Part shown: positions 27,231-38,162 of the stretch, piece after piece
Position numbering within the stretch: position 1 is the stretch's first letter
Layout of the letters: every line of letters begins with the position of its first letter
NCBI GenBank assembly: GCA_026646885.1
Contig: JAPKHK010000003.1
Span: 310,001 to 374,000, forward strand
Length of the DNA: 64,000 nucleotides
From: Casimicrobiaceae bacterium
Lineage (GTDB): Bacteria; Pseudomonadota; Gammaproteobacteria; Burkholderiales; Casimicrobiaceae
Direction of reading: 5' to 3'
Translations under genes and position numbers: made by a program
The notes under the pieces: model-generated
The model's input: only the letters and a program-made list of their open reading frames with translations
What the model was told of the DNA's origin: nothing
The model's database searches: none

Positions 27231-27764
27231 ATGACGCATCGTACACTCCCCTCGTCTCCCCCGTCCCGCCAGCGCGGCATCGCCTTGGCGCTGGTGCTGG
27301 TGCTGCTGGTGGTCACCACCATGATAGGCACCACCGCCATGCGCACCGCGCGCATCCAAGAGCAGCTCGCCGGCGCCACTTATGATCGCACCATCGCCCG
27401 CGCGGCGGGCGACGCCACCATGGTGGACGCGCATTTCTACGTGTACCGCCCCGATTTCGAGGCCATCAAGGTCGGCCTCGCCCCGGTTTTCACCCCCAAC
27501 GACGGCTGGACGATAGACAGTTGGCGCAATCGCAACTTCGACTGGGTGAGCGGCGGCGTGTACAAACTCGGGGACGGCCGGGTCGACGCGACCAAGCTCC
27601 TCAACGTCAAGGACAATCCCACCTACGTGATCGAGCGCCTACCTCTCGAAACCGTGCAAACCGGGCGCAACGAAACCGCGCTGCGGGCCACCGTGCGGGC
27701 CACCGGGGGGCGCACCACGACCGAGCACTACAGCATGGCAGTGATCTTGCTGCCGAACAAATAG
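27231..27764 (+). CDS. pilX: Type IV pilus minor pilin PilX
   Basis: A 177-residue minor pilin with the PilX-type N-terminus: a short leader ending SRQRG, then IALALVLVLLVVTTMIGTTAMRTARIQEQLAG. As in other PilX proteins, the usual Glu at position 5 is absent. The start at 27231 has GGAA 5 bases upstream. An ATG at 27204 overlapping the pilW stop is in frame and would add 9 residues; either is possible. It lies 36 bases before pilY1. Confidence 0.85.
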   Translation: MTHRTLPSSPPSRQRGIALALVLVLLVVTTMIGTTAMRTARIQEQLAGATYDRTIARAAGDATMVDAHFYVYRPDFEAIKVGLAPVFTPNDGWTIDSWRNRNFDWVSGGVYKLGDGRVDATKLLNVKDNPTYVIERLPLETVQTGRNETALRATVRATGGRTTTEHYSMAVILLPNK

Positions 27765-27800
27765 GCACGCCACGCCATTCAATCGTCTTCGAGGTCAGAT

Positions 27801-30800
27801 ATGTTCAAGCCTTCAGAATCCCCTATGCATCCGCTACGGGCAAGCCTGGCCGCCGCTTTGCTGCTCGGGCTACCCCAGCTCAGTTTGGGCGTGTCCTGGC
27901 CCGATCTTCCGGCCACACCGATCGCCGTGCAGGCGCAGGCGGACCCGAACATCCTCCTCACCCTCGACGATTCGGGCAGTATGACCTGGGCCTTCGTGCC
28001 GGATAACCCCACGGTCACGATCGACGGCACCACCTACAACGATACCTGCCCATCCGGCTGGGGCGCTGGAACGGGCGGTACCGACTGGGACACCTTCACC
28101 TGCAAGCGTGTGCTGGCCGCCGGCTTCAACCCCATCGCCTATAATCCCTTCGTGGTCTACGACCCACCCTACCACCCCAATCTGACGGGAACCAAGCTCA
28201 GCTCCGACTTCACCAATGCGCCGATCAACGGTTTCAATCCAGGCGGAGTCAAGGTCAACTTGTCCTCCAGCTACCAACCGATGGTGACTTATAGCCCAGC
28301 ATACAACGCCCTTACCCCAGCGAGCAACCGGCTGACTTATCTGCGCAATTCACCTACCGACGCGGCCTACTATTACGCCTATTACGAGGACTTGGGCCCC
28401 GGCCTCACGGTGCCGGCGCCTGGAACAGACCCCGGTACTTTCGTCCGCAACACCACGCCGCCAAACGCAACTTGCGCAGGACTGGCCGCGGCCGTTCGGC
28501 GCAATCGAGACGAATGCTTTGTCAAGGTCACGGTCGACTCCACCCACCAGCAGAACTTCGCCAACTGGTATTCCTTCTATCGGAACCGCAATTTGCTGAC
28601 CGTGAGCGCCGCCAACATTGCCTTCTTCGACCTCAACCCCAGCTACCGCGTCAGTTTCCAGTCGCTGTCGTCGTCTTGGTGCGGGAGCGGTTTCAACCGA
28701 ACGGATTGCAAGGGCTGGGACAGCACCTCCGTTGCCAATCGCATCCGGCCCCTCTCCAACGCCACCCATCGCTCCGGCTTTTACAGCTGGATGTCCCGAC
28801 TGCCGGCGAGCGGGAGCACGCCCTTGCGCAGCGGCCTGATTCGCGCGGGCGAGTTCCTTAAAACGACCGGAGTAAACAGCCCGAGGGCTTTCGACCCCGG
28901 CGTGTCGGAAACACCCATCAGCACCTGTCGCGCCAACTTCAGCGTGGTCATGACAGACGGCATCTGGAATAGTGATTCTCCGACTGCGTATGGCAATGCC
29001 GACAGCAGCAGCGTCACGCTTCCGGACGGAACGAGCTATAGCCCAGATGGTCCCTTCCAGGACGGCAACTCCAACAGCCTGGCGGATATCGCCTTCTATT
29101 ACTGGTCGAGGGATTTGCAGACTGGTGTAAGCAACGACATGATCCCGTACTACGTGTCTGGATCGACCGACTATTGGGACCCGCGGAACGATCCCGCAAC
29201 CTGGCAGCACATGGTAACCTTCACCGTCGGTCTAGGTCTGGGTAAGTGGCTCTCTGCAACGAATCGGCCGGAGTGGGCAGGGAGCATGTACCTCGGTGAC
29301 TACTCCAACCTAGCGGGGGGAACACTCGCTTGGCCATCCACTGCTCCGGACAGCTCGGGGAACGTCGCCGACCTCTGGCACGCCGCCATCAACAGCCGGG
29401 GCATGTTCTTCAACGCCGATAGCCCGCAGTCGATTCAACGCGCCTTCACGGCGATTCTCAATCGCATCAAGGCCAACGAAACCTCCCTGGGCCAGATCGG
29501 CTCGAGCACCACGCGGGTATCCAGCGACACCGTCATCGTCGACTCCAAGTTCATTCCGGGCGAGTGGTACTCCACCTTGACCGCCTACAAGGTCAATGAA
29601 GACGGCACGCGCGGGTCCATGCTTTGGAACACCGATTCGACCTTTACCAGCGACAGCGGGCGGAACATTTTCACCCATGTCAACGGCAGCGGCACCGCCT
29701 TCGACACCTCGTTCTTCTCCAGTTTTGGCACCGCCCGGCTGGGCACCGCCGATGGCAACCTTTTCGGCTGGCTGCGCGGCGATCGCACCAAGGAAGGCAC
29801 CGCGAGCGGCTCCATCACCTTGCGCAAGCGCAAACAATTGCTGGGCGATGTCGTCGGCTCCGACATCATCGTCTCGGGCAGAGACGACGAGGGCTACCAG
29901 TTCATCGGCGATACCGGATCCACCGACTACTCGGGCGCGCGCAGTACCTACGCCGCTTACGTCTTGTCCAAGAAGCCCATCGTTTTTGTCGGGGCTAACG
30001 ACGGCATGCTGCACGCTTTCGACGGTGCGAACGGCCGGGAAATTTTCGCCTACGTGCCCGCGGCGCTGCATTCGCGGCTGCGCCACCTCGCCCCGGATGA
30101 CTACGTGCATCAGTATTATGTCGACGGCGCGCTCACCCTGCGCGACGTGTATTTGGGCGGGAACTGGAAAACCGTACTGGTCGGAGGCTTGGGTAGCGGC
30201 GGACGCGGCTGGTTCGGCCTGGACGTCACCAATGTGATCAAGGGCAGCGCGTTCAGCGCCAGCGACGTCATTTTCGATCTCAGCTTCAACGCCACCGACA
30301 GCACGCTCAAGGAACTGGGCTTCAGCCTGACCGCTCCGGTGGTTGGCCGCACCATCACCGGCCAATGGATTGCCATGCTCGGCAACGGCTATGGCGACAA
30401 CAGCGCCCCCTACCTCGGCAACAGCTGCCGGGCGCAAATGCTCATCTACAATTTCAGCACCAACTCGCTCTCCAAGCTCGATACGGGCTACGGCAGTTGC
30501 GCCGCGGGCGCCTACAACGGCTTGTCCAGCCCGGCCGGCCTGGAGTTCTCCTCGGGCGCGATTGTCGGCGCCTATGCTGGCGATTACCAGGGCAACCTCT
30601 GGCGCTTCTTGCTCGACCCCAGTTCCGGTCTGTGGGGGGCGGCCGAAGTGTTCTTCGTCGCCAAGGACGGCAGCGGCAAGCGTCAACCGATCACCGCCGC
30701 CCCCACCTTGCGCAAGCATCCGGGAGGGGGTGTCATGGTCTTGTTTGGCACCGGCAAGTTCTTCGAGGCGAACGACCGCAGTGACAAGAGCGTGCAGTCG

Positions 30801-31484
30801 GTCTATGGGCTGCGCGACACCGGCGCCACGATCAGCGGGCGCAGTTCGCTGGTGCAGCAAAACATCACCTCGTCGCTGGACATGGACACGGCCACGCGCG
30901 TGGTGAGCGACAACAACGTCGACTGGATCACCAAGCGCGGCTGGTACCTCGATCTCAACAGCACGCTTTCCTCGAACCCCTCCGGCGAACGCGTGGTCGC
31001 CGCGGCGGCGCTGAATTTCGACATCGCCTTGTTCAACACCTATGCCCCTGGCGCCAATGCTTGCACCGGCGCGGGCGCGGGCTATTTGATGGCGTTCAAC
31101 GCCTTCACCGGCGGCATCGAGCCCTCGGTGCCGCTCTTCGACATCAACAACGACGGCACAATCAACGCCAGTGATCTCGTGGGCGGCAAGGCGCCATCGG
31201 GGATCAAGCTTGCCGGACAGTCGCTGAAGTCGCCGTCGACCATGCTGGTTACGACGCCCACCAAGGGCAGCGCGGGCGGGGGCGGCAGCACCACCTGCGG
31301 CGGCAACGGTCAGGCGCCATGCGTCGCGCCGAACCCGCCCTGCCTAGACGGCTTGATCGTCGTGGGCGGAGCCTGCGCTCCGATCAAATGCCCGACGGGA
31401 AGCATCCAGGTCAGCTCGGGCGGAATCCCCACCTGCATGTCTTCGGAGTCCTCGCGCTATCCGCGATGGATGGAATTGAACTGA
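27801..31484 (+). CDS. pilY1: PilY1-type type IV pilus tip/assembly protein
   Basis: A 1227-residue secreted protein. A signal peptide spans about 1-30. A von Willebrand A-like region starts early, with the metal-site motif LDDSGSM at residues 55-61. The second half (about 600-1080) is the beta-propeller typical of PilY1, containing [19 protein letters not shown] calcium-loop-like [12 protein letters not shown] lies near 1113. After it comes a Gly/Ser-rich stretch and a tail with six Cys residues in about 60 residues, which I do not recognise from well-known PilY1 proteins. PilY1 promotes pilus extension, adhesion and mechanosensing. It follows pilX and precedes pilE, the standard order. GAGG lies 6 bases before the ATG. 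Confidence 0.92.
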   Translation: MFKPSESPMHPLRASLAAALLLGLPQLSLGVSWPDLPATPIAVQAQADPNILLTLDDSGSMTWAFVPDNPTVTIDGTTYNDTCPSGWGAGTGGTDWDTFTCKRVLAAGFNPIAYNPFVVYDPPYHPNLTGTKLSSDFTNAPINGFNPGGVKVNLSSSYQPMVTYSPAYNALTPASNRLTYLRNSPTDAAYYYAYYEDLGPGLTVPAPGTDPGTFVRNTTPPNATCAGLAAAVRRNRDECFVKVTVDSTHQQNFANWYSFYRNRNLLTVSAANIAFFDLNPSYRVSFQSLSSSWCGSGFNRTDCKGWDSTSVANRIRPLSNATHRSGFYSWMSRLPASGSTPLRSGLIRAGEFLKTTGVNSPRAFDPGVSETPISTCRANFSVVMTDGIWNSDSPTAYGNADSSSVTLPDGTSYSPDGPFQDGNSNSLADIAFYYWSRDLQTGVSNDMIPYYVSGSTDYWDPRNDPATWQHMVTFTVGLGLGKWLSATNRPEWAGSMYLGDYSNLAGGTLAWPSTAPDSSGNVADLWHAAINSRGMFFNADSPQSIQRAFTAILNRIKANETSLGQIGSSTTRVSSDTVIVDSKFIPGEWYSTLTAYKVNEDGTRGSMLWNTDSTFTSDSGRNIFTHVNGSGTAFDTSFFSSFGTARLGTADGNLFGWLRGDRTKEGTASGSITLRKRKQLLGDVVGSDIIVSGRDDEGYQFIGDTGSTDYSGARSTYAAYVLSKKPIVFVGANDGMLHAFDGANGREIFAYVPAALHSRLRHLAPDDYVHQYYVDGALTLRDVYLGGNWKTVLVGGLGSGGRGWFGLDVTNVIKGSAFSASDVIFDLSFNATDSTLKELGFSLTAPVVGRTITGQWIAMLGNGYGDNSAPYLGNSCRAQMLIYNFSTNSLSKLDTGYGSCAAGAYNGLSSPAGLEFSSGAIVGAYAGDYQGNLWRFLLDPSSGLWGAAEVFFVAKDGSGKRQPITAAPTLRKHPGGGVMVLFGTGKFFEANDRSDKSVQSVYGLRDTGATISGRSSLVQQNITSSLDMDTATRVVSDNNVDWITKRGWYLDLNSTLSSNPSGERVVAAAALNFDIALFNTYAPGANACTGAGAGYLMAFNAFTGGIEPSVPLFDINNDGTINASDLVGGKAPSGIKLAGQSLKSPSTMLVTTPTKGSAGGGGSTTCGGNGQAPCVAPNPPCLDGLIVVGGACAPIKCPTGSIQVSSGGIPTCMSSESSRYPRWMELN

Positions 31485-31509
31485 GCGTGAAATCGAGGAA
31501 GGAAGAAAC

Positions 31510-31941
31510 ATGAACCGCCGCGTGTCGCAGTACGGAATGACGCTCATCGAGTTGATGATCGTCGTCGCCTTCATCGGACTCCTCAGCGCCGTTGCCTATC
31601 CTTCTTATCAGTCTTACGTGCAGCGTAGCAATCGCGGCGCGGCGAAGGCGATGCTCGAGCAGGCCGCTCAATACATGGAGCGGCAATTCACCATCACCAA
31701 CAGCTATCCCTCCGCGAGCACGCTGGCCAGCGCTGGTTTCGACGCGGTGCCCCAAGGGGCGACCGCCAGCGAAAAGAAGTATACGGTCAGCCTGGGCAGC
31801 GGTTCGTCAACCACCACCTTCACGCTGGAGGCCACCCCATCGTCGGCCACGGTCGATCCAACTTGCGGCATGCTGACGCTCAACAATCTTGGGGTGCGAA
31901 CCTCCGCGTCAGGCGACGCCATGAAGTGCTGGGGACGCTAG
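31510..31941 (+). CDS. pilE: Type IV pilin PilE-like protein
   Basis: A 143-residue pilin of the PilE family found at the end of minor-pilin operons. The leader MNRRVSQYG is cut before [20 protein letters not shown], so the mature N-terminal residue is Met, and Glu+5 is kept. The C-terminal pair in DPTCGMLTL and MKCWGR probably forms the D-region disulfide. Because it is grouped with pilVWXY1, it is more likely a minor pilin than the major subunit. It ends 7 bases from the convergent ribE stop. Confidence 0.9.
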   Translation: MNRRVSQYGMTLIELMIVVAFIGLLSAVAYPSYQSYVQRSNRGAAKAMLEQAAQYMERQFTITNSYPSASTLASAGFDAVPQGATASEKKYTVSLGSGSSTTTFTLEATPSSATVDPTCGMLTLNNLGVRTSASGDAMKCWGR

Positions 31942-31948
31942 CGCGAGG

Positions 31949-32536
31949 TCACGTGCCGGGCAGCAATCGCTCCAGGTATCGTGCAATCAAATCCACTTCG
32001 AGGTTGACCGCGTCCCCCGCCTTCAGCCCGCCAAGCGTGGTAATGGCGCAAGTGTGGGGGATGAGGTTGACGGCGAAGCTCGCGCTTGCCACCTCGTTGA
32101 CGGTGAGGCTCACACCCTGAACGGTGATCGAGCCCTTGCTGGCGATGAACTTGGCCAGCTCTCGCGGGGCTTCGATCCGCAAATACCAGCTTTCCGCCAG
32201 CGGGCGGAATTCCAGCACACGCCCGACGCCATCGACGTGCCCGCTCACCAAGTGCCCGCCGAGTCGGTCACCAAACCGCAGCGCCTTTTCGAGATTGACC
32301 GGCCCAGGTCGATCGAGCCCGGTGGTGCAGCGCAAGGTTTCGGCGGAGAGCTCGTAGCTCAACTGCCGGGCCGCTTTCGCCACCACGGTGAGACAGACGC
32401 CGTTGTGCGCCACGCTGTCACCGATGGCGATGTCGTCGATCGGCCATTCGCCTACGTCGACGGTGATGCGCAGGCCGTCTTGTAGGGGTTCGGTGCGGGT
32501 GATCTGGCCCACGGCCTCGATGATTCCAGTGAACAT
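31949..32536 (-). CDS. ribE: Riboflavin synthase alpha subunit
   Basis: A 195-residue riboflavin synthase that dismutates two 6,7-dimethyl-8-ribityllumazine molecules. It has the internal duplication of the family: MFTGIIEAVGQI at the start and a second barrel from about residue 98. DSVAHNGVCLTV and the corresponding GVSLTVNEV are the paired ligand-binding motifs, and GHLVSGHVDGVG links them. GGAGGAAGC precedes the ATG at 32536. It is the last gene of glyA-nrdR-ribD-ribE. Confidence 0.95.
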   Translation of the reverse strand: MFTGIIEAVGQITRTEPLQDGLRITVDVGEWPIDDIAIGDSVAHNGVCLTVVAKAARQLSYELSAETLRCTTGLDRPGPVNLEKALRFGDRLGGHLVSGHVDGVGRVLEFRPLAESWYLRIEAPRELAKFIASKGSITVQGVSLTVNEVASASFAVNLIPHTCAITTLGGLKAGDAVNLEVDLIARYLERLLPGT

Positions 32537-32568
32537 GCTGCTTCCTCCGTGCGCGGGTTCTCGCGCGC

Positions 32569-33693
32569 TCAAGCCGACGGTTTCAGTTCTTCCAGCCACT
32601 TCGTCGCGCCGGGGAGCCGCGCCAGAATGCGCCAGTCCTCGCCCAGCGCCTGTACCTCCCGGATATCCAGGCTGAGCCGATCAGCCAAGCCGCACACGCC
32701 GGGCAGGCTGAACATTCCCTTGCCGCGGTCCCCCAGGAGGCAGGGCGCAAAGTAGAGCAAAAGCTCATCCACCAAGCCTTCGTGCAAAAGCGCGCCGGTC
32801 AAACCCGCGCCGGCCTCGACATGCAATTCGTTGATCTCGCGGCGGGCTAGCTCCCGCATCAGCGCGCTCAAGTCGACCTTGCCGCGCCCGTCGGGCAAGG
32901 CGAGGCATTCGACGTGCTCGGGCAGACCGGCGACGTGCTGCCCCGCGTCGACCAGCAGCACGCCGGGTGCCACGAATACGCGAGCGTGCGCCGGGGCCTG
33001 CCCGTGAGTATCGACTACGATGCGCCAGGGCTGGCGTGGCGTAGCCACTTCCCGGACGTCGAGTCGCGGGTCATCCGCCGCCACCGTTCCGCCGGCGGTC
33101 AGGATGGCGCAAGCGCGGGCGCGCCAGCCGTGCCCGTCAAGCCGAGCCGCGGGACCGGTAATCCATTGGCTGCTGCCATCGGGCGCGGCAATGCGCCCGT
33201 CCAGGCTGGCCGCCATTTTGGCGCGCACCCAGGGGCGGCCGCGCTGCATGCGGCTCACGAAGCCCGGGTTGAGTTCTAGGGCTTCGCGGCGCATGAGCCC
33301 GCTATCGACGGCGATGCCCGCCGTGCGCAAGCACGCCATACCGGCGCCACGCACCTGCGGGTTGGGATCGGCCATGGCGCAGACCACCCGCCGCACGCCG
33401 GCGGCAATGAGCGCCTCGGTGCAGGGCGGCGTGCGCCCGACATGGCAGCAGGGCTCCAGCGTCACATAAGCGGTGGCGCCCTGCGCCGCGGAGCCCGCTG
33501 CCGCCAGCGCGGCGACTTCCGCATGCGCCTCGCCGGCACGTTCGTGCCAGCCTTCACCCACCACCTTGCCGGCGCGCACCAGCACACAGCCGACCCGTGG
33601 ATTGGGAGTGGTGGTGAACAGCCCGCGCTCCGCCAGTTCGAGCGCGCGGCGCATGAACTCCGCATCGCTGCCGGATGGCGCAGTTTCAGGCAT
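32569..33693 (-). CDS. ribD: Bifunctional riboflavin deaminase/reductase RibD
   Basis: A 374-residue enzyme with two domains acting on consecutive steps of riboflavin synthesis. The N-terminal deaminase (about 1-145) has the zinc site AHAEVAAL and [11 protein letters not shown]. The C-terminal reductase (about 150-370) starts [17 protein letters not shown] and includes [12 protein letters not shown] and the NADPH-contact [15 protein letters not shown]. The start at 33693 (MPETAPSG) overlaps the end of nrdR by 8 bases. A 32-base gap separates it from ribE. Confidence 0.94.
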   Translation of the reverse strand: MPETAPSGSDAEFMRRALELAERGLFTTTPNPRVGCVLVRAGKVVGEGWHERAGEAHAEVAALAAAGSAAQGATAYVTLEPCCHVGRTPPCTEALIAAGVRRVVCAMADPNPQVRGAGMACLRTAGIAVDSGLMRREALELNPGFVSRMQRGRPWVRAKMAASLDGRIAAPDGSSQWITGPAARLDGHGWRARACAILTAGGTVAADDPRLDVREVATPRQPWRIVVDTHGQAPAHARVFVAPGVLLVDAGQHVAGLPEHVECLALPDGRGKVDLSALMRELARREINELHVEAGAGLTGALLHEGLVDELLLYFAPCLLGDRGKGMFSLPGVCGLADRLSLDIREVQALGEDWRILARLPGATKWLEELKPSA

Positions 33694-34168
33694 CGCGCTT
33701 TTTCGACGTCTTCTTGGGCGCTGGCTCGACTTCACGAAGGGCATCGCGGAAGTCATCGACGTCTTTGAAACTGCGATAAACGGAGGCAAAGCGAATGTAG
33801 GCGACTTTGTCGAGACGGTAGAGCTCCTGCATCACCATCTCCCCGAGCTGCCGCGACGCGATTTCGCGCTCGCCCAGGGCTAGGACCTGCTGCGTGATGC
33901 GATCGATCGCCTGGTCGACGAAACCGGTCGGTACCGGACGCTTGTGCACGGCGCGCTGAAAGCCGATGCGCAAACGCTCGACGTCGAAGTCTGCGCGACG
34001 GCCATCCTGCTTCACCACTTGCGGCAGGCGCAGCTCCGCCTTCTCATAGGTGGTGAAGCGCTTCTGGCAGGCCGCGCAGCGGCGCCGGCGACGGATGCTA
34101 TCGCCCGACTCGCTCACCCGGGAATCAATCACCTGGGTATCCGTGGTGCCGCAAAAAGGGCACCTCAC
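33686..34168 (-). CDS. nrdR: Transcriptional repressor NrdR
   Basis: A 160-residue repressor of ribonucleotide reductase genes. The N-terminal zinc ribbon is complete, with [17 protein letters not shown] and [14 protein letters not shown]. An ATP-cone domain follows (about 46-136), sensing dATP/ATP. The C-terminal tail is basic (KKTSKKRDA). No ribonucleotide reductase gene is in the window, so its targets are elsewhere. It is placed between glyA (35 bases upstream) and ribD (8-base overlap). Confidence 0.96.
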   Translation of the reverse strand: MRCPFCGTTDTQVIDSRVSESGDSIRRRRRCAACQKRFTTYEKAELRLPQVVKQDGRRADFDVERLRIGFQRAVHKRPVPTGFVDQAIDRITQQVLALGEREIASRQLGEMVMQELYRLDKVAYIRFASVYRSFKDVDDFRDALREVEPAPKKTSKKRDA

Positions 34169-34203
34169 GCCGTGCTCCCGTTTTCACCCAAGGCCGCGCG
34201 ACC

Positions 34204-35451
34204 CTATCCGTAGACCGGAAAGCGCTGGCACAGTGCATGGACCTCCGCGGCTATGCGCGCCAGCACGGCGTCGTCCTGGGGACTTTCGAGCGCATCGGCA
34301 ATCAAGTTGGCGAGCTTTTCTCCCTCGATTTCCGTGAAACCGCGCGTCGTCATGGCCGGGCTGCCGATGCGTATGCCGGAGGTCACCATCGGTTTTTCTG
34401 GGTCGTTGGGAATGGTGTTCTTGTTCACGGTGATATGCGCTTTGCCCAGCACCGCTTCGGCTTCTTTGCCAGTGATCTTCTTGGCGCGCAGATCGACCAG
34501 GAAGACATGGCTGTCGGTGCCGCCGGAGACGATGCGCAGACCCCGCTCCTTCAGCACTTGTGCCATCACCCGCGCGTTGGCCAGCACTTGTTCCTGATAG
34601 CGGCGAAAGTCCGCACCCATCGCTTCCTTCAATGCGACGGCCTTGGCCGCGATCACGTGCATCAGCGGCCCGCCTTGTAAGCTGGGGAAAATCGAAGAAT
34701 TGAGCGCCTTCTCATGTTCGGCGTTGGCGAGAATCATGCCCCCGCGCGGGCCGCGCAGGGTCTTGTGGGTGGTGGTGGTAACGAAATCGGCCACGCCCAC
34801 CGGGCTGGGATAGACGCCTGCGGCGATCAAGCCCGCGTAATGGGCCATGTCAACGAAAAGGTAAGCGCCGACCGCATCGGCGATCTGTCGGAAGCGTTTC
34901 CAGTCGATCACCCGCGAGTAGGCAGATGCCCCGGCGACGATCATGCGCGGCTTGTGCTCGTGGGCCAGGCGTTCCACCTCGTCGTAGTCGATTTCCTCGG
35001 TCTGCGCATGCAATCCGTAGGTGACCGCGTGAAAGAGTTTACCGGAGAGATTGACCGAGGCGCCATGGGTAAGGTGCCCGCCGTGCGCCAGCGACATGCC
35101 CAAAATGGTGTCGCCAGGCTTAAGCACCGCCAGATAGACCGCCTGGTTCGCCTGCGAGCCCGAGTGCGGCTGCACATTGGCATAGGCGGCGCCGAAAAGC
35201 TTCTTGGCCCGTTCGATCGCCAACCATTCGGCGGAATCAACAAACTCGCAGCCCCCATAGTAGCGCTTGCCCGGATAGCCCTCGGCATACTTGTTTGTGA
35301 GCACCGAACCCTGCGCCTCCAGTACCGCATAGCTGACGTAGTTCTCCGAAGCGATCAGCTCGACATGGTCTTCCTGTCGGCGCATTTCGCCCTGCATGGC
35401 GGACCACAAATCGGGATCAACATGGGCGATGGTGTCGGTGCGGCGATACAT
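34204..35451 (-). CDS. glyA: Serine hydroxymethyltransferase
   Basis: A 415-residue PLP enzyme converting serine and tetrahydrofolate to glycine and methylene-tetrahydrofolate. The PLP-lysine motif is [13 protein letters not shown], near residue 230. Substrate-site stretches [17 protein letters not shown] and [17 protein letters not shown] are near the N-terminus. Length is normal. The upstream region has a TAAAAT-type -10 box and a leader of about 80 bases, in which I could not identify a riboswitch. Confidence 0.97.
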   Translation of the reverse strand: MYRRTDTIAHVDPDLWSAMQGEMRRQEDHVELIASENYVSYAVLEAQGSVLTNKYAEGYPGKRYYGGCEFVDSAEWLAIERAKKLFGAAYANVQPHSGSQANQAVYLAVLKPGDTILGMSLAHGGHLTHGASVNLSGKLFHAVTYGLHAQTEEIDYDEVERLAHEHKPRMIVAGASAYSRVIDWKRFRQIADAVGAYLFVDMAHYAGLIAAGVYPSPVGVADFVTTTTHKTLRGPRGGMILANAEHEKALNSSIFPSLQGGPLMHVIAAKAVALKEAMGADFRRYQEQVLANARVMAQVLKERGLRIVSGGTDSHVFLVDLRAKKITGKEAEAVLGKAHITVNKNTIPNDPEKPMVTSGIRIGSPAMTTRGFTEIEGEKLANLIADALESPQDDAVLARIAAEVHALCQRFPVYG

Positions 35452-35540
35452 GGGGGCAAATCCTTCCAGGAGCAGAGGGGGGAACCGGGTTCGCGTGGAG
35501 CAAGCTTCTGCGTACCCCCGCGATCCCGTGAAAGGTTGCT

Positions 35541-35546
35541 ATTTTA
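35541..35546 (-). promoter_or_regulatory. Possible -10 box of glyA
   Basis: TAAAAT on the minus strand directly follows the stop of the upstream TRAP binding-protein gene and lies about 90 bases before the glyA ATG. The -35 is weak. Confidence 0.35.
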
Positions 35547-36638
35547 TCACTCCGCCGCCCCGACTCGACCGGCGGCGCCCGCCGCTTGCCGTTGCCATTC
35601 CCGCCAGCGCGCCGTGAACGTCTGGCGATCTTGGTAAGCCTCCTGCCAGTCCGCGGACCGTTCCGCTTGTTCGCGCACCACCTCTTCGTTGGCTTCGTGC
35701 AAGGCTTGCACGATAGCGCGAGGCAGAGCGCGCACGGCGACACGCGATTTGCCTAGCTTCTCCAGCCGCGCCTGATGGCGCAGCAGCGCCGCCCCCAGAA
35801 GCTCCCCCGCCAAGGCGTTGATGCGGGCGGTCAAGAGAATCTGCAAGTCCGGCGGCAATTTGGCGAACTTCTCTCGGTTGACCAGAAAGACCAGTTCCGC
35901 ACCCGGATCAAGCCATCCCGGGTAGTAAAAAAGTGGGCTCGCCGGGCTTTCCGCGAGCGCAGTCTCGTTGGCTCCTGGCCATTCCAAGGCGTCGATACGG
36001 CCCTGCGCCAGAGCCTCGGGAAGATCAGCCGCGGGAATACTGATTGCCCGCAGGCCGAGACGAGTGAACGCTGGCGCCGGGTCTCCGGGGACGCGCAAGC
36101 GCAGGCCCCGCAGATCCTCCGCTGACTTAAGCTCGCGCCGTGTCCACAGCCCCCTCTCGATCCAGGCGTTGCCCAGCAAATGCGGATACACCCCTTGCAA
36201 GCTCAGGAACTCACGCACGCGCTTCATCCCCCCGCCACCGTGATACCAGGCCAGGCGCTCCGCATCGTTCATGCCCGCAGCCAACGCCGCAAAGAACGGC
36301 AGCGGTGCATCCCGGCTGCGGATGAAATGGCTGGCGGTGAACCCTAGCTCATGGCTGCCCGAGCGCACCATGTCCAGCACCCCCAGGGGTGACTTGTGAA
36401 AACTCGGCTCCTCGACCCGCAGGTCGATCCGCCCTTGCGAAGCCGTGCGCAGTTCCTGCGCAAAACGGCTGATGATCTCACCGGTGACCGGCGTCGCCAC
36501 AGACCACGAGCTGGCCAGGCGCCAGCGGAACCGCCCCTCCTCATTCCCTTCCGCGCCGAAGGCAGCCGGCGACCCAATCGCCAACGACAGCACGATGGCC
36601 AGAGGCCAATGAAGGGATTGCCGAAGGCTCGCAGGCAT
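35547..36638 (-). CDS. TRAP transporter substrate-binding protein (DctP family), first copy
   Basis: A 363-residue periplasmic binding protein with a Sec signal peptide (about 1-29, cut after AAFGA). The mature part is DctP-like: FRWRLASSWSVATPVTGEI, DLRGLRLRVPGDPAPAFTRLG and GRIDALEWPGANETA. The motif containing the conserved substrate-contact Arg (LRLRVPG) is kept. It is divergent from a second DctP-type gene at 36793, and neither is directly joined to the permease genes at 38-40.7 kb. In the second copy the segment GGKVLERIGGVPQNIPGGEIY is clearly different, so the ligands may differ. Which of the two works with the permeases is unknown. Confidence 0.8.
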   Translation of the reverse strand: MPASLRQSLHWPLAIVLSLAIGSPAAFGAEGNEEGRFRWRLASSWSVATPVTGEIISRFAQELRTASQGRIDLRVEEPSFHKSPLGVLDMVRSGSHELGFTASHFIRSRDAPLPFFAALAAGMNDAERLAWYHGGGGMKRVREFLSLQGVYPHLLGNAWIERGLWTRRELKSAEDLRGLRLRVPGDPAPAFTRLGLRAISIPAADLPEALAQGRIDALEWPGANETALAESPASPLFYYPGWLDPGAELVFLVNREKFAKLPPDLQILLTARINALAGELLGAALLRHQARLEKLGKSRVAVRALPRAIVQALHEANEEVVREQAERSADWQEAYQDRQTFTARWREWQRQAAGAAGRVGAAE

Positions 36639-36743
36639 CGTTCGTTCGTCCGGATGGGCACCGTTGCCAGTTTAGCAGGTCCCCCTGCCTCGCCCCATAG
36701 CCGACTAGGGGAAACCCGAACTAGCCAGGCGAGGACAGGCGCC

Positions 36744-36749
36744 TATAAT
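36744..36749 (+). promoter_or_regulatory. -10 box of the second TRAP binding-protein gene
   Basis: A perfect TATAAT lies 44 bases before the GTG at 36793. The implied start point (about 36756) coincides with an in-frame GTG at 36757, which argues against translation starting there. The -35 match is poor. Confidence 0.45.
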
Positions 36750-36792
36750 TCCCGCCGTGGTACCCCATTCCCAACCCGAGGAGGATTCTTTC

Positions 36793-37878
36793 GTGGAACG
36801 TCGTTCATTCCTTAGCAAATCTGGCGTGGGTCTCGCCGGAATTCTGGCCGCGGGTGTCGCCCCGGCCGTGCACGCGCAAGCGACCATTCGCTGGCGTCTG
36901 GCTTCGAGCTTTCCCAAGGCGCTGGACACCATCTTCGGCGCGGCCGAAACCTTCTCCAACAAGGTGAAGGAAATGTCCGGTGGCAAGTTCACTATTTCGG
37001 TCCATGCCGGCGGCGAACTGATGCCCCCCTTCGGCGTGGTCGATGGCATTCAGCAAGGCACGGTCGAGTGCGCGCACACCGCCCCTTACTACTTCTTCGG
37101 CAAGGATCCCACCTTCGCCATGGATTGCGCCATTCCCTTCGGCCTGAACTCCCGCCAGCTCACCGCCTGGATGTATCAGGGCAATGGCATGAAGTTGTTC
37201 CGCGAATTTTATGCCGCCTACAACATCGTCAACTTCCCCATGGGCAACACCGGGGCGCAAATGGGCGGCTGGTATCGCAAAGAGATTAAGAGCCTGGCCG
37301 ACATCAAGGGCCTGAAGATGCGCATCGGCGGCTTCGGTGGCAAGGTGCTGGAGCGGATTGGCGGCGTGCCGCAGAACATCCCCGGCGGCGAAATTTACCA
37401 AGCCCTGGAAAAAGGCACCATCGACGCCACCGAGTGGGTCGGGCCTTACGATGACCAGAAACTGGGCTTCAACAAAGTCGCCAAGCATTATTACTACCCG
37501 GCTTGGTGGGAAGGCGGCCCGCAGTTGTCGCTGTACGTCAACAACAAGGCGTTGGCTGGCCTGTCCGCGGAAAACCGCGCGATCATCGAATGCGCCGCCG
37601 CTTACGCCCACACCGACATGCAGGCCATGTATGACGCCAAGAATCCCAAGGCCCTGAAGGAGCTGGTGGCCGCGGGCGTGCAATTGCACCGCTTGCCCAA
37701 GGAAGTGATGGACGCCGCTTTCAAAGAAGCCATGGCGCTTTACGGCGAACTGTCCGCCAGCAACCCCAAGTGGAAAAAGGTCTACGACGACTACAGTGCC
37801 TATCGCCGCGACCAGAACCTCTGGTTCCGCTTCGCCGAAGCGGGCTTCGACGACTTCATGCAGTCGCAGAAGCTCTAA
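36793..37878 (+). CDS. TRAP transporter substrate-binding protein (DctP family), second copy, Tat signal
   Basis: A 361-residue binding protein. The start GTG at 36793 follows GAGGAGG and gives MERRSFLSKSG, a twin-arginine leader cut near AVHAQA, so it is probably exported folded by Tat. The mature part shows IRWRLASSFPKALDTIFGAAE, MRIGGFGGKVLERIGG with the conserved Arg, and GTIDATEWVGPYDDQ. These fit the TRAP family for carboxylates such as mannitol/chloroaromatic-type or keto-acid ligands; the ligand is not determinable. It is followed by a strong terminator and converges on the dctM gene. Confidence 0.88.
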   Translation: MERRSFLSKSGVGLAGILAAGVAPAVHAQATIRWRLASSFPKALDTIFGAAETFSNKVKEMSGGKFTISVHAGGELMPPFGVVDGIQQGTVECAHTAPYYFFGKDPTFAMDCAIPFGLNSRQLTAWMYQGNGMKLFREFYAAYNIVNFPMGNTGAQMGGWYRKEIKSLADIKGLKMRIGGFGGKVLERIGGVPQNIPGGEIYQALEKGTIDATEWVGPYDDQKLGFNKVAKHYYYPAWWEGGPQLSLYVNNKALAGLSAENRAIIECAAAYAHTDMQAMYDAKNPKALKELVAAGVQLHRLPKEVMDAAFKEAMALYGELSASNPKWKKVYDDYSAYRRDQNLWFRFAEAGFDDFMQSQKL

Positions 37879-37904
37879 GCCGGTATTGGCTGTTCGTCCT
37901 CTCG

Positions 37905-37932
37905 AAACCCCGGCCTCGTGCCGGGGTTTTTT
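37905..37932 (+). terminator. Strong rho-independent terminator
   Basis: A perfect 10-base-pair stem, AAACCCCGGC with GCCGGGGTTT, encloses the loop CTCGT and runs into TTTTTT. It ends the second TRAP binding-protein transcript, 26 bases after its stop. Confidence 0.92.
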
Positions 37933-38120
37933 CTTCCGCACGCGCTGACCGTTGCTCAACTCTCCGCGGCGTTGCCGGAATCGAGCCAGCTTGCGAAGGT
38001 TTGGGCGGGTGCACTATCGAGGTTCAGCACACTTGCTCTCCAACGATCTCGGCGGCAGGCGATTCTCTCTCCCGCGTGCCCTTGCCTCGGTTCGACGACC
38101 CGGGCTTCGCTGGCCACAAG

Positions 38121-38144
38121 AAACCCCGGAGGATCAGTCCGGGG
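38121..38144 (-). terminator. Rho-independent terminator of the TRAP permease operon
   Basis: On the minus strand CCCCGGA pairs with TCCGGGG around a 7-base loop and is followed by TTTCTTG, 18 bases after the dctM stop. The bases between the two convergent terminators show no other feature. Confidence 0.75.
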
Positions 38145-38162
38145 CTCTTCGTATACGGCCGA

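Noticed and set aside
28350-29210. Plus or minus frames inside pilY1 as separate genes
   Set aside because: The pilY1 frame is continuous with signal peptide, vWA and propeller motifs. Opposite frames are shadows.
35452-35540. Possible riboswitch in the glyA leader
   Set aside because: The leader is GC-rich and can fold, but I could not match it to the glycine, SAM, SAH or tetrahydrofolate riboswitch cores.
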